The notes under the pieces are model-generated. The model was not told the DNA's origin, did not search any database, and worked only from the letters and a program-made list of their open reading frames with translations. From Onchidella celtica (Eukaryota > Mollusca > Gastropoda > Systellommatophora > Onchidiidae): a DNA stretch of 64,000 nucleotides. Position 1 is the first letter of the stretch, and the number at the start of each line of letters is the position of its first letter. This document shows positions 36,500 to 48,365 of the stretch, piece after piece. The stretch lies in the NCBI GenBank assembly GCA_963931925.1, contig OZ007571.1, positions 60,390,125-60,454,124 of the forward strand. Reading direction: 5' to 3'. A program made the position numbers and the translations under genes.

Positions 36500-37030
36500 A
36501 ATTTAAAACAAGAGCATACTGATATGCTAATTGGTGGCATGTTATGCTCTGATTTGTGCTGTTTCATTTTTTTAAATTGTTCCTATAAATTTTATTAGTT
36601 TTTTTCTTACTTTAATTACCATCTCCAATATTATTATCCGACCATATAAGTGCCAAATCAAATACAGGTTTACTTTACACCTTTTCATAAGGTAATCTGA
36701 AGTCTGGATCAAGAGGCAGAGAATTATAGATTTCTATGTGGTCTCAAAAATGACAACTATCAAAACACCATACTGACTGCTCATTCAGAGGCTTTACATG
36801 ATTTTATGATTATTTCCCTTGGAATATCAAAAAAAAGTTTTGTGGCATAGTCCAAATGACTATGAATTTTGTTTGCCTTCTTAGATCTCTTTCTTTTTGT
36901 GTATGTTTTTGTCAAGCCTCATTTTTTGTATTCTGATTGAAAGAAAATTTGTAAGACTTTGCTTCTTAATATCATTACCATGAGACTTTGGAAAGCTCAA
37001 CACTTAAATACAATCGACTAATAAGATTGA
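36500..37030 (+). repeat. ~530-bp intronic repeat, copy d
   Basis: This is the duplication counterpart of copy a (7378-7905), in the M2-M3 intron of R3. Confidence 0.7.
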
Positions 37031-37334
37031 TTGACAGAAAGATTTTTGAAAAAAATATCCTATAAACATGAAATTTTGAGCAAATAGAGCTCCACTAATA
37101 TTATAGGCATATTTCCTCTCAAAATGTCAAAGTGATGGAGAAACTTCTATCTGTAAGATAGGAATTAATTCTACACTGCAGCATGTCAGAGACTATTAAT
37201 TTATTTTGACAATGGAGGACAAATTTGCCACTACTAAAATTCATCACTTGATCCCCTTAGCAATTTTTGTATCACTGCAGTGAATTTCCATACATACATA
37301 TTTTATAGCTGTACATTTATCTGTTCCTCTCTAG

Positions 37335-37431
37335 TGGTGTTCTCTGAGCTGCTCCAATCCTGATGTCCATCATTGTATGCTCCATGGCAAATGTGTGTCC
37401 TCTCAGACAAATGGCCTCCTGGTTCAAAACA
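37335..37431 (+). pseudogene. Receptor exon, end of M3 (R3)
   Basis: PILMSIIVCSMANVCPLRQM, ASWFKT and the donor AAACA|GTAAGT are identical to R1. The high-identity tract between units 1 and 2 ends about 60 bp downstream. Confidence 0.5.
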
Positions 37432-37689
37432 GTAAGTAAACTTATTGAGGAAATGGTTTATCTGGCTTGCTTGACTGTACTAATCCCATACATATTGTCA
37501 CCGTTCCCAAAGACTGAAGTAACTCAAAAGTGTGATTTTTATTTATGTATAAATGTACAACTACATTCAAAGCTACATTCAAAGTCAGATCAAATGATCT
37601 TGCTTCTAAACCAATTCCTATAGTTTTAGGGAAAGGTGACAATATATACTGGCTGGATAGCATATGCTTTTGATTGAAATTAATCCCCA

Positions 37690-37900
37690 GCCAGCAGCCC
37701 TATGGAAATGAAATCGAATTTGTGGGATTGACGTCAAGTTTGTACATAGAAATGACATCATTCCTTTGTAGATGTGCTGGTTGTGACATTGTGCCAGTGT
37801 TGGTTTGATGTAGGGAACCAGCCCTTATGGTAATCCTACCAACTGTGCAGAAATCCTATTCAGATCTATGTCAGATTGAAATGGGCATGCTGGCTGGGAG
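37690..37900 (+). repeat. Dispersed ~220-bp repeat (unit 2)
   Basis: This is the counterpart of 8563-8790 in the M3-M4 intron and carries the same CAGCCCTATGG and CAGCCCTTATGG motifs. Confidence 0.6.
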
Positions 37901-38759
37901 TCAGTGCTAGGCTATTTCCTATGCAGTGTTACCAAAAATCTAATCTTATCCCTAACTGTAAAAAATATTTCTAAAAAACAGCACATTAGTGTAATTTAAT
38001 CACTGTTATGACAAAGATGACTGATGCATGAAAATTTGCAGGAAATCTGACTGAATTACCAACGCCAGCTGTAAACATGATGACTTTGACTTCTTTAATG
38101 GTTGAATTGGAATACCCTGGATCTACTCATATGTTAGCTGCACTTTATATTCAGTAACATACCCATGAAATATTAGGATATATTATTTCATTTGCCACCT
38201 AATATTCAGACCAATATTCTGATATGGATTGATGAGTATTTGAATAAATCAAGCTCACGCCATTAAGAGGGGATGATAAGCAACATTACAAATGCATGAC
38301 ATGACAACAATCAACAAATGTTTCCAAACTTCAGTTAAATCATTTAAAAATGTAGTGTTGAAGCTGTAAACTCCAGTTTGACCAAAGATCATCATTCACA
38401 GTCTACTTTATACATTCTGCGCGAGAGACTCCCTCACATCGCGACTTTAGTTCTTATTGGCTCCAGCTCTCCTTTTTTGCAGATCTGAGAAATTTGATGT
38501 TAAACGTTTACGGCTTTAATATTATGATAAGGTGTTAGAATAAATTGGAACTGTGAAACTGCCTGATAAGTGCCACAACGCATTTTAAACAAGTGTCAAA
38601 GTGTGAATTTGTTTTTTATTATCTCTTCTACATACTAACAGATCTCCAGTTTTTCAAAAAATGTAGAAAGAAACAAGAACTAAGATTGTGTGGCATATGG
38701 AGATCTTTCTTTTAGGAGGGCCATTGTCCTGGGCATCTGCACCTTGATTTCTTTGTTGA

Positions 38760-38870
38760 ATGTTGTTAGGGGGGCATAATCCAAATACAAAACCAAATAG
38801 AGAAAATACTGAGTTGTTTTGACTGTTCAGCAATGGCTTATAATGGAAAATACCGCACACCCCTAACAAC
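38760..38870. mobile_element. Small GTTGTTAGGG MITE (unit 2)
   Basis: This is the counterpart of 9638-9748, with inverted ends TGTTGTTAGGGG and CCCTAACAACA. Confidence 0.5.
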
Positions 38871-39225
38871 AGCTTTCTTTGTTTTGGTTTTCGTTCTTTT
38901 GTTTCTTTATCTTGACTTGCTCCTTGTTTTTCATGCTGCTTTATTCTTGACATTGACTTGGGCTGTATTATAAAACTCCAGGTCTGGAACTTGCAGAGGA
39001 TAATTATCCATATTTGTGAAACATTCTACGATTTACTCATTTGTTTAAATTTCTCTCCTGTTACATCTATTTTCCTGAAGAAGGTCAGTAGATGAAAGCT
39101 TGCTTTGTTTTTTCCTTTTCCCTTGTGTTTTACTGTACCGTTTCAGTATTAGTTCTTATGTGAAGTTTTGCTTTGGATAACTTTTCCTTCTTGCCACATT
39201 TTGACTTTGCCTTATTCTTTTGCAG

Positions 39226-39467
39226 CTGTAAGTAGGGCTTTTTGTTCAGCTCCTGAAAGGGCTGTTTTTGGTTGGCTTCACAAGAGACAGTCAGAAGTAG
39301 AGAGCTTCTCTTCATCAGGTTTCAAGCAAATATTTCCATTGTACTTTTCAGCTGTGTTTTGGCTCTTGTGGGACGTATATCGTTGGGTCTGTGCAGGAGA
39401 TATTACAGCAACTTCTGATACACAAATCCACTCCACATTCAGCACCAGAGGCAGATACATGGACTGA
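39226..39467 (+). pseudogene. Terminal exon, putative receptor M4 (R3)
   Basis: The acceptor TATTCTTTTGCAG is followed by AVSRAFCSAPERAVFGWLHK and QIFPLYFSAVFWLLWDVYRW. About ten conservative or silent differences separate it from R1 before the frames part. Confidence 0.45.
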
Positions 39468-40494
39468 CCCTGACCAAGCCTCCCTCAAAGACAGTGACAG
39501 CGATTACATTAAGCAGAACATCCATTAACCTCAGGTGATGACATCAGCACCTCTTCATCCGATGGAAATCTCACGCAGGAAATGAGGTCATGAGTGGCAA
39601 GTGGTGGCAAAAGTCTTGGACAGTTTGTTTCTGTTTCTGTTTATATTTGTGTTAATCTTTTCCAGCACTGGGCTTCTGAGTTACAGGGTATTAAGACACA
39701 AAAAATGTCTGCGTTTTCATAAATCATAATCAATAGTTCATCTCATAGGAATTTCCTCATTCATAATATTTTTATGTGTCTGTTATTGTTGTAAGTTTCA
39801 AGTATAATTATGTTCATTTTGTGACCATTTTTTCATTACAAAAAGTAACTTTTATATGTTGAGTCAAACATTGAAATTTAAATGTCTTGTTTGCCTCTTT
39901 CATGTTTTTCGTACGTACTTGAAAATGTAACAACATGTGTGTCATATTGTTACATTGTATTGAATGCTGCAGACATTAATCATTTTTTATTAATTAAATG
40001 TTCTGTATATAACTAAATTACTTCAATCTGCATTATGAATTGGAATAGACGTGCTGATTTTAGACAAATCGAAAATGCGCCCCAATGCGACAGGCTCTCA
40101 TCTGTCTAATGTGACTAGATGTGTGACCATGCTCATATCAGCCTAATGCATCGGAATAGGTCTCCTATCAGTATGCTATTTATAAAGTCTCTTAGCAACC
40201 TCATCTCATTGGCACCCTGATTTAGAGCTGTAGTCACGTTAGAAATGAGATGTCTGCTCTTCAGTTCAAAATAAAAACAGATGCGTCTAGCTTGCAAACT
40301 TTTTTTTCAGTTAAGTTTTGAAATTACAGAATATCAGAAGTGCAAACAGTGTTCAGTTGTGTTGTTTTCACATCAAATGCACTGATTGCTTCCTTTATAA
40401 CATTCATATACAAGATAATAGCTGTTATAGCAAATATAACGAGGGCTCAAAACAATGACATTTTGGGACAATATGTGAGTGTGCATGAGTAAAC
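39468..40494. other. 3' flank of R3 up to the LTR element, no gene seen
   Basis: It is collinear with 10410-11250 of unit 1, then private from about 40350. AATAAA lies near 40270. Confidence 0.45.
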
Positions 40495-40707
40495 TGTTTG
40501 GGTTCGTATTGTATTGATTTAGTGAACCAGACCATCAGGTACAAGACAATGTTAATTCAACACAACAGACTCCACGTGTAGCCATTTCATAACTTCCTGT
40601 ATTCTCTTCTGTCGCTCTTTTACAATGAAGTCACAGACAGTCATATTAATAATAATCTAGAGTAAGTCTAAAATCCTAAACAATGTATTTAATATGATAC
40701 CAGAACA
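40495..40707 (-). repeat. LTR (3' LTR of the minus-strand element)
   Basis: The 213-bp repeat reads identical to 42418-42630 and has TG/CA ends. Confidence 0.93.
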
Positions 40708-40779
40708 TCTCCCTTCTTTTAGAGATTTAAAAGATTTTAAATTAAAGTGTCCTTTCAACTTATGTTGTAATAGTCCAAC

Positions 40780-42162
40780 TTATGTTTCCATCCTTTCCAG
40801 TTCTTCTTTTACTTTACTTTCTAAAGGGAATGGTACTCTTCTTGCTGTTGCAACATTATATGGTTCAGCATCTTTGTTTAATGTTATTTTTACTGGTTCA
40901 GTTTTCAACAGTCCGGCAGCACCAAAAACTTGTTTTCTTAGTTCAGGTTTTAATTTTTCTGTGCGTTCTATGTCTTCTATGTGCCTGATTAAGCCTAGAG
41001 CTTCGGCCACATTTCTGCTGAGTAAATTGCTACCTTCTTTGTTGTTTAAGACCACAACTCTGAATTCAAAGGTCTTTTCCTTTCTCTTTGTCTTCGCTGT
41101 GAACTCTCCTTTCACTTGAATATTTCCTCCTGGTGAGGTTAGATTCAGTTTACATTGATGCAATGTCGGTTTGGTTCTCAACCTTTGAAATGTTTTCTGA
41201 GTAATACAAGTAATGTCAGCTCCTGTGTCCACTTTGAAAGGAACATTTGTATTCTGAATGTTGAGCATCGTGCTCCATGGTGGAGATTTGTCTGAAATGA
41301 CTGTATCTATTGAAAATGTTTGTTCAAATTCTTCAGTCACCTCTCTAATGTTTGACCTGCACATTTTGGCAAAATGATTTGCTTTATGACACTTGTGGCA
41401 GGTTCTCCCTTTTGCTGGGCATTGGTCACGTGGGTGACCTTTCCCACACCTGCGACAATTTTGATACTGAACACTGGTAGGTCTGTGATGATTATGATTA
41501 TAAGGTTTCTTATGTGGTTTGTGACCTTGTTGTGGTGCTGTTGCCCCTTTGTAATGCTTTTCATTCTTTTTAAATCCACCTGATTTTACTCTACTCATCT
41601 GAGTTTGCTGTGGCTGTGCTGTGTTATTTGTCAGCTTTTTTAAGAATTCTTCAGTCATTTCCAGACTTCTCGCGAACTGTAACAATCCTGCTACGTCAAG
41701 CGTTGATGTAGTGAGTCCTTTTTCTCTCACTTTCTTCGATGAGCAACCTGATATGAGTTGCGATTTTATTTCATCCTCCGCATTCGGAAAATTGCACTGA
41801 GACGCAAGTTGGCGGAGTTCGGAGTAAAAATCGTCAATTCGTTGAAATTCTTTCTGCCGCTTGTGTCTGAATTCATATTTCAGGATCTCCAAATTTGATC
41901 TTGGATTAAAATGATCTGTTAGAGCTTTAATGAGGTCCTTATAAGATTCATCTGAGGCTTGTATGGTATTGATAGTGGGTAATGATTCTGCAATATCATT
42001 TAGATCTGGACCACCATAAGTGAGGGTAAGAGCGTATCTTCGTTTGCTGCTAGCTATCTCGTATCCATCAAAGATGTGCTCCAGCCTGCGGACCCATCTA
42101 GGCCATCGAACTGCGGCACCTTCAGTGTGGCAATCGAATTGTTCATACGGTGGGAGATTCAT
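40780..42162 (-). CDS. Gag-protease reading frame of the LTR element
   Basis: This single frame of 460 codons is part of the fossil element. In order it shows a Gag capsid-like region (residues about 15-190), a basic linker, two zinc knuckles (CRRCGKGHPRDQC and CHKCHKANHFAKMC, about 235-270), a retropepsin-type aspartic protease with VDTGADIT (about 313-320) and only the first stretch of a reverse-transcriptase-like region. The knuckle pair CX2CX3HX4C plus CX2CX4HX4C is typical of Mag-lineage Metaviridae. Gag would form the particle and the protease would cut it. Starts at MNLPPYEQF. Confidence 0.9.
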   Translation of the reverse strand: MNLPPYEQFDCHTEGAAVRWPRWVRRLEHIFDGYEIASSKRRYALTLTYGGPDLNDIAESLPTINTIQASDESYKDLIKALTDHFNPRSNLEILKYEFRHKRQKEFQRIDDFYSELRQLASQCNFPNAEDEIKSQLISGCSSKKVREKGLTTSTLDVAGLLQFARSLEMTEEFLKKLTNNTAQPQQTQMSRVKSGGFKKNEKHYKGATAPQQGHKPHKKPYNHNHHRPTSVQYQNCRRCGKGHPRDQCPAKGRTCHKCHKANHFAKMCRSNIREVTEEFEQTFSIDTVISDKSPPWSTMLNIQNTNVPFKVDTGADITCITQKTFQRLRTKPTLHQCKLNLTSPGGNIQVKGEFTAKTKRKEKTFEFRVVVLNNKEGSNLLSRNVAEALGLIRHIEDIERTEKLKPELRKQVFGAAGLLKTEPVKITLNKDAEPYNVATARRVPFPLESKVKEELERMET

Positions 42163-42417
42163 GATGGACTCTGTGGTGTAGATCTAGTAGATTTGGCTCA
42201 GGTCTGAACTCATAGACTCTGCACTGTGTCGATCTATTCTTGCTGTCAGGTCTGATCTCATAGACTCTGCTCTATCGATAATAGGTCTTGGTTCATGGGC
42301 TTGGCTTAGGGGCCTTTTTTTTTTTTTTTTTTTTTTCAGATACGTCTAGATTCTAGATCTGGTAATGCCAGCTACTTTAACTGACAACATGTTTGTCAGA
42401 TCCCACTTCTGACACCA

Positions 42418-42630
42418 TGTTTGGGTTCGTATTGTATTGATTTAGTGAACCAGACCATCAGGTACAAGACAATGTTAATTCAACACAACAGACTCCACGT
42501 GTAGCCATTTCATAACTTCCTGTATTCTCTTCTGTCGCTCTTTTACAATGAAGTCACAGACAGTCATATTAATAATAATCTAGAGTAAGTCTAAAATCCT
42601 AAACAATGTATTTAATATGATACCAGAACA
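42418..42630 (-). repeat. LTR (5' LTR of the minus-strand element)
   Basis: The 213-bp repeat is adjacent to the leucine-tRNA primer-binding site at 42400-42417. Confidence 0.93.
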
Positions 42631-43132
42631 TAAACCCACAATAAGTCGGCAACATGACATTTTGAGTTGTGTATATATAATGAAAGACAAGACATTTCTG
42701 ATAAATTGGAGTCAGTGACCCCCCTAAAACAAGATTTTGAGAAAACGGCATTTAATCCTTTAAGTGGCAATAGCTAATTTATCAAGTAATATTGGAGTGA
42801 TTAATGTTAGGAGACCATAGTCTGTTTCTTTCCTTTTTCCTTATTAATCTTCAGGCAATAGAAATTCAATCAGAAATAGTGCCCAAAAACAGAAAATTTC
42901 AGGGAAGAAAGTTGGAAAACTGAAGAAGCTGCAACATGAGTAACACGTTTTCAACGTTCATTATTATCAGAATACTGCGGCTGGATTTTGTTGAGTTTTT
43001 GTTGATTTTTTAAATCGCCCATCTGGTCATTTTTCCTACTTCATTACCCTTTTTCTGCTACCCTGGTTATCTCTACACTTTTTCATAAAAGTAGAAGATG
43101 TGAATTTCCTCTCTGGTCTGATGTATGTGAGA

Positions 43133-43133
<1 letters not shown>

Positions 43134-43163
<30 letters not shown>

Positions 43164-43189
43164 CTTCTTCTTCTTCTTCTTCTTCTTCT
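43134..43189 (+). repeat. (CTT)n microsatellite
   Basis: An uninterrupted TTC repeat lies directly at the 3' side of the minus-strand LINE fragment. It may have grown from that LINE's (GAA)n-like tail. Confidence 0.92.
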
Positions 43190-43805
43190 CATGGAGTTGA
43201 TTCGTCTATTTACTCAGACGATTCCTCAACGGCACCATGTGCGACTCGACGCCACTGCTCTGAGGCTAAAACAGGCTAAAACAGCATATATATTAAGACC
43301 ATTTAAAATATATCGTTGTGTAAATTCTTTTGTTATATACATATCTCTGGTTAAAAATATCTCTTGGCACCAAGATTGTGCACAAAAATAGACCCGCACT
43401 TTAAATACAATGGTAGCTGCAACGGATAATTATGTTCTTCAATTCATTGCCAAAAGCCGTTGCAGACGATAGTTTTTGGACTTCTGCCGGGAGGTTGTTC
43501 CACATCCTGATGACACTAGGGTAAAAAGAGTAAAGATGGCTGTTAATCCGTGAGCTTGGGATGTTATATTTTATGTTATTCTTTCTGTTGCCTCTGGTGT
43601 TAATGGTGAGGTGGTTCAATGGGATATTGGTATTTCCTTCCCTGCCCTTGTAAAATAGTTTTACTTTGTTTTTTGCTCTTCTTTCTTCTAGTGGTGCCCA
43701 CTCGAGGTCTCTCATCATTTTATTGACACTACTACTTTTAGCATACTCATTTGTCACAAAGCGAGCAGCTCTCCTCTGGACCCTTTCCAGTTGTTCTATA
43801 TTTTC
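43190..43805 (-). mobile_element. CR1/L2-like LINE, 5'-truncated 3' end
   Basis: On the minus strand an open frame from about 43805 to 43401 reads ENIEQLERVQRRAARFVTNE, then MMRDLEWAPLEERRAKNKVK, SHLYSFYPSVIRMWNNLPAE and a stop. This is the conserved C-terminal end of reverse transcriptases in the CR1/L2/jockey group of non-LTR elements. About 200 bp of 3' untranslated sequence follows to the (GAA)n tract. Catalytic RT motifs are not included. Found in unit 2 only. Confidence 0.85.
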
Positions 43806-43990
43806 AAAGTTTGTGTTTTATACCCATTTATTTGCTTTAATCATTTGAATAATGGCCCATCTGGTCTCTTTTTCCTACTTCATTCCTCTTGTTCTTCTGC
43901 CCTGGTTATCCTTACACGTTTTCATAAGATTAGAAGATGTACTGGTACAGTTCCCCTTTGGTCCTATGTATGTAGAATTTAGAAACTTCA

Positions 43991-44880
43991 TTCAAAGTTT
44001 GCAGTTTATACTCATTTATTTGCTTTAATTATTAAATTAATTATTTAAATAGATGCTCTATTTACAGTTCTTGGTAGTCTTGGTAGTCTATTAATCTCAT
44101 CTCATCCAATGGGACATAAAGAAAATATAACTGTTTACTTCATGCCACCATTAAATCTTTGCTAACCGAGCCATGACTGGGCACGCCATACGCGCTGGGT
44201 CAGTCTAGCAGACAACGCACACGGCGGAACTCTTCGCCTTTGTATTTAACGATCGATTGCACCGTCTTGGTATAGTGGGTCTTGGGTGTTCCTCCATGGA
44301 GCAAGGGATTTAATGACATTGCATTTTTTTTGTTGTAATTTCAGCGTTTTCTGTCATAAGATATTCTAACACATTATCTGGAAAGAGATGGTTTATAATT
44401 GTTCCCACTAAAAAAATGAAAATTGTGAAATTTTATGGTTGTGCTGAGACCACCAGTAATATCGATGAGTGTTAAGAAATAATGGATTTGTTGGGGCATC
44501 AAATTTAAAATTAAAATTTTATTTGCAAATGTATAATTATGCAAATTAAAACACACTAATATTTGCAACATTTATGTCTTGTGTAGAGATGCACTATTAA
44601 ATACTATAATGATGTTACCGTGATGAAGCAGCGGACAGTCTTTCTTTCATGAAGTTAGGAAGTGTTCAGAGTATTTTGAACTGTTTCATATTCTAGTTGT
44701 TTCTACATTGGTCAATTACCCTCAATTTTTCGAAGTTCAATTAAGATCATTAGATTAAATGAGGTCTGAATTATTTTGTAATGTGGTTTTCAAAACTATT
44801 TTCCAAAATGTCCTCCTTCATGTCAACATTATTAGTCAATGTTTTCATTGTATCAACAATTCTCTCTTTCCTGATTCATC
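43991..44880. other. Spacer upstream of THAP remnant, no gene seen
   Basis: This AT-rich interval includes a distant relative of the ~500-bp repeat at about 44655-44800. Unit 1 has different sequence in the corresponding interval. Confidence 0.4.
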
Positions 44881-45790
44881 ATGGTGAACAGCTGAGCAGC
44901 ATTAATTGGATGTACAAATAGGCACAAGCCTAGGAGTAAGTCAGCAGAGACCAAAGCAGATGATCTCACATTTCATCAGTTTCCAAAAGAGCCAGTCCTT
45001 CATGAGAAATGCATCAGAGCTGTCAGACGAAAGGATTTTATTCCTACAAATTTTTCATTTATTTGCTGTGATCATTTCCTGCCATCTGATTATGATGACT
45101 GTGGATTTCAATTGTATAATAAATCACAATGTTGTACCATCTGTTTTCTCATTTCCTGAAGACATGAAAAAATGTCAGAAAACTCCATGCCAAAATTTGT
45201 CAAGGAGAGCTAAGGATACCTGTCACCTGACAGATGAAGTGAATGAAGCTACAGACACTCAGACTCCTCTGGATAAGGTTACAGATACACGGACTATTCC
45301 AGGCAAACCTCGTAACAGAAAAAGTGTACCAAGGAAAGTTATCTGTCACCTGACAAATGAAATGATTGAAGGTACAGATACTTTTCACTTGACAAATGAA
45401 GTAAGTGGAAGTACAGATACTTGTCACCTGACAAATGAAGTAAGTGGAAGTACAGATACTTGTTACTTGACAAATGAAATAAAAGATAGTTGTCACCTGA
45501 CAAATGAAGTAAAAGATACTTGTCACCTGACAAATGAAGTAAAAGGTACCTGTCACCTGACAAATGAAGTGAATCAGGGTTCAAATATCTGTCGCAGGAC
45601 AATCAAAGTGAATGATTCATTTGAAAGTGACCATATATTCGTTTAAAATGAAACCAGCACCACACCAGTGAAATGAACAAATTCCATTAAGGACCTTGAA
45701 CTACGAAGAGAAAACTCAAAGTGAAGCAGCAAGAAGTGAGGAGAGCTAAAAAGAAACAAAAAAGATTTAGTGATCTTTTAAAAAATGTAA
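44881..45790 (+). pseudogene. THAP-domain gene remnant (unit 2)
   Basis: This copy is more broken than the unit 1 copy. The ATG at 44881, MVNS and the TGA at the first zinc-Cys position are shared with unit 1. The acceptor upstream has lost its AG (TTTCCTGATTC), and the domain is split over frames: LTFHQFPKEP and NFSFICCDHFLPSD, then VVPSVFSFPED in another frame. The linker is longer, with several near-identical 10-residue repeats (TCHLTNEVKD) at about 45340-45600. The coiled-coil tail is shortened and ends near 45790. It has no SINE. Confidence 0.72.
45340..45600 (+). repeat. 30- to 45-bp coding minisatellite in the THAP linker
   Basis: Repeats of ACCTGACAAATGAAGTAA plus a variable spacer encode (D/G)(T/S)CHLTNEV with K, KG or SGST spacers. 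Unit 1 has only a few diverged repeats either side of its SINE, so the array expanded or was kept in unit 2. Confidence 0.75.
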
Positions 45791-48177
45791 ATAAGTTTAT
45801 TACATATTCTTACCTTTTCTGATCTTATTTCATCTTGTAAAATGCATTCAACAAAAATCTGCAAACGAGTGAAAGAAGGACAGGGAGAGAGAGAGAAAGG
45901 ATGGGGGGGGGGGGGGGGAGGGCGGTCTTAATAGATATAAATGATAAATGAAGTGACTGAAAGAGTACAGATACTTTTCACCAACTTTATTTGTGTTACA
46001 TGATATCCTCTTACTTTATATGTAGTGAACATTTCAGTAGCCGTATTTAATTACAATTACCATATTACAATAGATCTGAGGTTGAGAGATTATTTTGCTC
46101 TTCAGAAGGTTTTCCGCTTTCCAGGAATATTTTCTCTGCTTCAAGTCAGACAACAGTTACCTCACTAAAATGTGCAATGTTGAGCATTGTATGGCTTTCT
46201 TTACATTCAAAATTCTGTGCTTTGAGATTGTTTTATTATTCTATTCATTATATGTCAACAGTGAGACATTATTGTATGATATTACAGGTACATGTATCAA
46301 CACAGCATTGAAGCAACAACCGGTCCAATTGTATAAAACACACAGTGATTTCCATTTTTTTTTCTTTCATTCCCACTGATAGCTCAAAGGTTACTAAGTG
46401 AAAGACTCAGGAGAATTGGTATCCATTGTGCATTGAACAGTTACAGCGTCAGCAAGAAAAACGCTACTCAATACTTATCTATTCTTTAAGGTGAAATCAT
46501 TTTATTGTGCATGATAAACTATTATATTTTAATGACTGTAATATGCAGTCACTTGCCTATTACTGGTCAGTCAAGTTCTTTTCTCATCTTGTATTACCTA
46601 AACTCACATGGTATTACTAAACCACGGATTTGGAAATGGAATAACTCGATGGAAAATCAGATCACTTCATTTTGGACTGGCATTTTCCTGTTTCTTCACA
46701 AATTTGTGACTGCTCTACACTAATAACACATGCCATTTTTGACGTTTTTGAGATATTTAAGAAAAAACTGTTTCTTTTGCGGTCATTAGGTGGGTGATTC
46801 ATGCCATTATGGTTCTGTTGGATTATCAAATTTTTCTATCGGCACATTTCTTTTTCTATGATACTATCTGATAGCCCTCATGCTCAGAAATGCAATGAAC
46901 AGACAGTTGTCTTTTGGCATAAGTAATGTAAACACTGCTCAGTCTACCATGCTCACTGTTGTCGTTTTAACCTGCAGTCCTATTGGAACAAAATGTCTCT
47001 CCCTTATCAAAAAAGTGGTTATGTGGATCGACTTGCTAACTTGGTTCCAATGAACCCAGTGTTAACAATGGCTGAAAATGGCCGTCTTTTAACAAATGCC
47101 AACTTTTGACACATGAAATACAGTACTTTAAAACAAAATTTAAATGTAATTTCGTTCATTTTAATCCTTGCTTGAAAGAATCACAGTAACAATGTACATA
47201 ATCACCTTTAGAAATTACAACTACGCTTATTTTCTGCGATCTTCTCAGCTCACATGGAAACAATGCACTAAAAAGTGGTCTTGCCCATTTTGCTTTGACC
47301 AAATGAAGGAACAGTAGACTAGGCAGTTTTGTGTATTCTATTTTTTTTTTTTTAGATCTTTATACTGATTAATTTTCTTAGTTATGTTTGGGAAATAATG
47401 TACGTACAGCATACCCTGAAAATAGCATTTTTGACAATTTTCAACTGTACGTTTTGTGACCTACGTCATTGTATTGTTTGTCATTTATTTGACTGTTGGC
47501 TCTTGTTCCTGAGAGAGGACATAATATTACATTTGTTATTTTATGTCAATCATATTTGAATTTGTTGGTGTAAATTATTATGTGTATTAATCATTACATT
47601 AGATTGTTGTAGGACTTGTGAAGGGCTTGTGTCCAGTTTCCTATATTTGAATAAACTGTATATTATGGCTGAAATTTTTTTGATTAATTTTTGCTTTGGT
47701 ATGTGTGTAAGGCATTGTTATGTTCTGTTCTCCCATCCACTTCCTGGCTCACTGCTAACTTTTCTTCATCTCCATATTCCTTCACTAATCATGAGCTTTG
47801 TCTTTTCTCTCTCACCCTCGGTAATCACATCACAAATTTCTTCCTTCCTTCACACCATGTTTTCATTACATTCTTTCATTCATCCCTCTCTGTGTTTTTA
47901 AATCATCATTTCCCCAACTCTGATTGTCCATGTCACACTCCATCTTTTTCTGCTGTCTCCATCCTCTCCCTGGTCTTCTCTCCCATTTCTCGGTCTTTGC
48001 CTGTCACCTCTCTATATACAATATTGCATTTTCTTTTTATTTCTCTTCTCTTTCAACAGTTTTCCCCCTTTGTGACTTTCAGTTTCACCTTATTCTCTTC
48101 CTTCTTTCTGAGGTTGATGAAAGTTTGTACTTGTGCAACATCCCTTTAGGAGGGGGAGAGAGTATATATATGTAATT
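45791..48177. other. Spacer, no gene seen
   Basis: It is collinear with 18471-19618 and 21412-22640 of unit 1, minus the 1.8-kb block. It contains a G-run near 45910 and a pyrimidine-rich tract at 47740-48110. Confidence 0.45.
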
Positions 48178-48365
48178 TGCATATCGAGGAGTGCCTGCGC
48201 AAAGTCCGTATCGCCAGTTTTGTCAATTTTACAGGAGAGCGATTTGAAAGTTTGACATGAAGTATCAAATGTCTGTTACGACCTTTAAATCCTCATCAAT
48301 AATTAATTGATTCGATAACAGAATTTTCATCATATCAAAATGTAGAACTTACCAAGGCAAAACAG
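48178..48365 (-). mobile_element. Inverted fragment of the short element at 20930-21200
   Basis: Read on the minus strand, this stretch matches 21010-21190, including AAATCGCTCTCCTGTAAA and CTTTGCG-AGGCAC. It replaces unrelated sequence at the matching place in unit 1, so it is an independent copy. Confidence 0.5.

Larger units (their letters stand above)
35798..39467 (+). pseudogene. Cys-loop ligand-gated ion channel fragment R3
   Basis: This unit 2 counterpart of R1 has pre-M1 35798-35934, M2 36233-36347, end of M3 37335/37349-37431 and putative M4 39226-39467. It shares with R1 the missing extracellular exons, the missing M1 and the stop after LLYNQMS, so the gene was already broken before this duplication. 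The first three blocks are almost identical to R1. The last one lies beyond the point where the two units start to differ strongly, and its C-terminal frame differs (ITATSDTQIHSTF and an earlier stop relative to the homologous bases). Confidence 0.65.
40495..42630 (-). mobile_element. Ty3/Gypsy-type LTR retrotransposon, reduced form (Mag-like)
   Basis: This element lies on the minus strand. Two 213-bp direct LTRs (40495-40707 and 42418-42630) begin TG and end CA and read identical by eye. A 5-bp target duplication, TAAAC, flanks it (40490-40494 and 42631-42635). Next to the 5' LTR, TGGTGTCAGAAGTGGGAT complements the 3' end of leucine tRNA with one mismatch. A purine-rich tract precedes the 3' LTR. 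The interior encodes Gag and protease but not the rest of pol, so it looks non-autonomous. Identical LTRs and absence from unit 1 mark it as very young. Confidence 0.93.
43010..43990. repeat. ~120-bp direct duplication flanking a LINE fragment
   Basis: The segment from CCCATCTGGTCATTTTTCC to about CTGATGTATG (43018-43127) recurs diverged at about 43855-43970 on the other side of the CR1-like LINE piece. A second pair (TTATTTGCTTTAAT near 43827 and 44020) suggests local tandem duplication before LINE insertion. Confidence 0.5.

Noticed and set aside
45200-45602. Minus-strand frames with repeated YFICQVTSI or LHLSGDKYL
   Set aside because: They are antisense shadows of the CHLTNEV coding repeat of the THAP remnant.
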